DNA from: Ktedonobacteraceae bacterium
GTDB lineage: Bacteria; Chloroflexota; Ktedonobacteria; Ktedonobacterales; Ktedonobacteraceae
Assembly: GCA_017354095.1 (NCBI GenBank)
Contig: JAFMRP010000342.1
Span: 1-5,981, forward strand
Direction: 5' to 3'
DNA: 5,981 nucleotides
The notes beneath the pieces are model-generated. The model saw nothing but the letters and a program-made list of their open reading frames with translations. It searched no databases and had not been told where the DNA came from. Below are positions 5,604 through 5,981 of this stretch, piece after piece. The first letter of the stretch is position 1. The number at the start of each line of letters is the position of its first letter. The position numbers were made by a program, and so were the translations under genes.

Positions 5604-5981
5604 TCAGACCTGAACAAGCTGGATAAAGTTCCCGCAGGTATCATCAAAGATAGCAATGGTGACAGGTCCTATTTGTGTTGGCTCCCGCGTCCACACTACA
5701 CCCTGCTGTTTGAGTCGCTCGTACTCGCGTTGAAGATCCGAAACCGCGAATGCCGTTGCAGGAATCCCTTGCTGAAATAAGGCTGCTTGGGATTGCTTGG
5801 GAGCTGGGTTGTCGTTTGGCTCAAGCAGTAACTCCGTCCCGTCTGGCTCCTCGGGCGAGACAACGGTTAACCATCTGAATGACCCGACCAGAAAGTCGGC
5901 TTTCTTCACAAAGCCCAATATCTCTGTATAAAACGTCAGGGCCTTGTCCTGGTTGTCCACATAGATCTTCATAAATTTCAT
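5604..5981 (-). CDS. VOC family protein (glyoxalase/bleomycin-resistance fold), 125 aa
   Basis: A small cytoplasmic protein of the vicinal oxygen chelate superfamily, whose members act as metal-dependent lyases, isomerases, dioxygenases or drug-binding resistance proteins. Two beta-alpha-beta-beta-beta modules are visible. The first is residues 1-55, with the opening MKFMKIYVDNQDKALTFYTE followed by ILGFVKK and the strand TELLLEPND. The second is residues 73-125, with IPATAFAVSDLQREYERLKQ, GPVTIAIFDD and the family-typical ending DTCGNFIQLVQV. Length and both ends agree with full-length relatives, so the ATG at the very last bases of the window is probably the real start, although its RBS lies outside. 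E54 fits one metal ligand. The C-terminal position that is often Glu in glyoxalases is Gln121 here, so a classical glyoxalase I role is not supported. The substrate is unknown. Confidence 0.93.
   Translation of the reverse strand: MKFMKIYVDNQDKALTFYTEILGFVKKADFLVGSFRWLTVVSPEEPDGTELLLEPNDNPAPKQSQAALFQQGIPATAFAVSDLQREYERLKQQGVVWTREPTQIGPVTIAIFDDTCGNFIQLVQV

Noticed and set aside
5276..5626. 116-codon plus-strand frame with a hydrophobic start
   Set aside because: It overlaps the reductase remnant and runs into the 3' end of the VOC gene on the other strand. No RBS or family resemblance.

Overview
The window looks like a piece of a bacterial chromosome with accessory character. The mid-to-high G+C coding sequence, the close family resemblances of the proteins and the decayed mobile DNA would fit a large soil-bacterium genome. 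I suspect Chloroflexota/Ktedonobacteria, but this is only an impression from protein style. No marker gene in the window fixes the taxonomy.

Layout from left to right. (1) Positions 19-2673, minus strand: a complete cytoplasmic-type GH78 alpha-L-rhamnosidase of 884 residues. (2) Positions 2674-3515: about 840 bp with no recognised gene. It holds a perfect 16-bp palindrome that overlaps a 28-codon minus-strand reading frame, and a sigma70-like promoter. (3) Positions 3516-3560: the 3' half of a tRNA-Gly(TCC) gene (anticodon loop to acceptor end) without a matching 5' half. This is the classic look of an attachment-site scar or tRNA relic. (4) Positions 3677-3748: three 24-bp phased direct repeats, followed by a well-placed ribosome binding site and the first 33 codons of an unrecognised charged protein. 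(5) Positions 3888-5168: a 1,281-bp IS3-family insertion sequence with imperfect ~27-bp terminal inverted repeats. Its orfA is frame-damaged; its orfB keeps the DDE triad. (6) Positions 5169-5298, minus strand: the first ~43 codons of an aldo/keto reductase gene, cut by the right end of the IS and also frameshifted next to its start codon. (7) Positions 5604-5981, minus strand: a complete small VOC (glyoxalase/bleomycin-resistance fold) protein.

How it fits together. The two intact genes (rhamnosidase and VOC protein) are separate and share no obvious pathway. The middle of the window is a scar zone. The tRNA-Gly half suggests the edge of an integrated element; if so, its polarity places the element to the left, on the rhamnosidase side. 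The IS truncates a plus-strand gene at its left end and a minus-strand aldo/keto reductase gene at its right end. The two flanks share no target-site duplication and no continuing gene, so they were probably joined by an IS-associated deletion or recombination rather than by simple insertion. I see no convincing evidence for a new defence, toxin or biosynthetic system. The most useful observations are the tRNA scar, the hairpin over the IS start codon and the rearranged IS junction.
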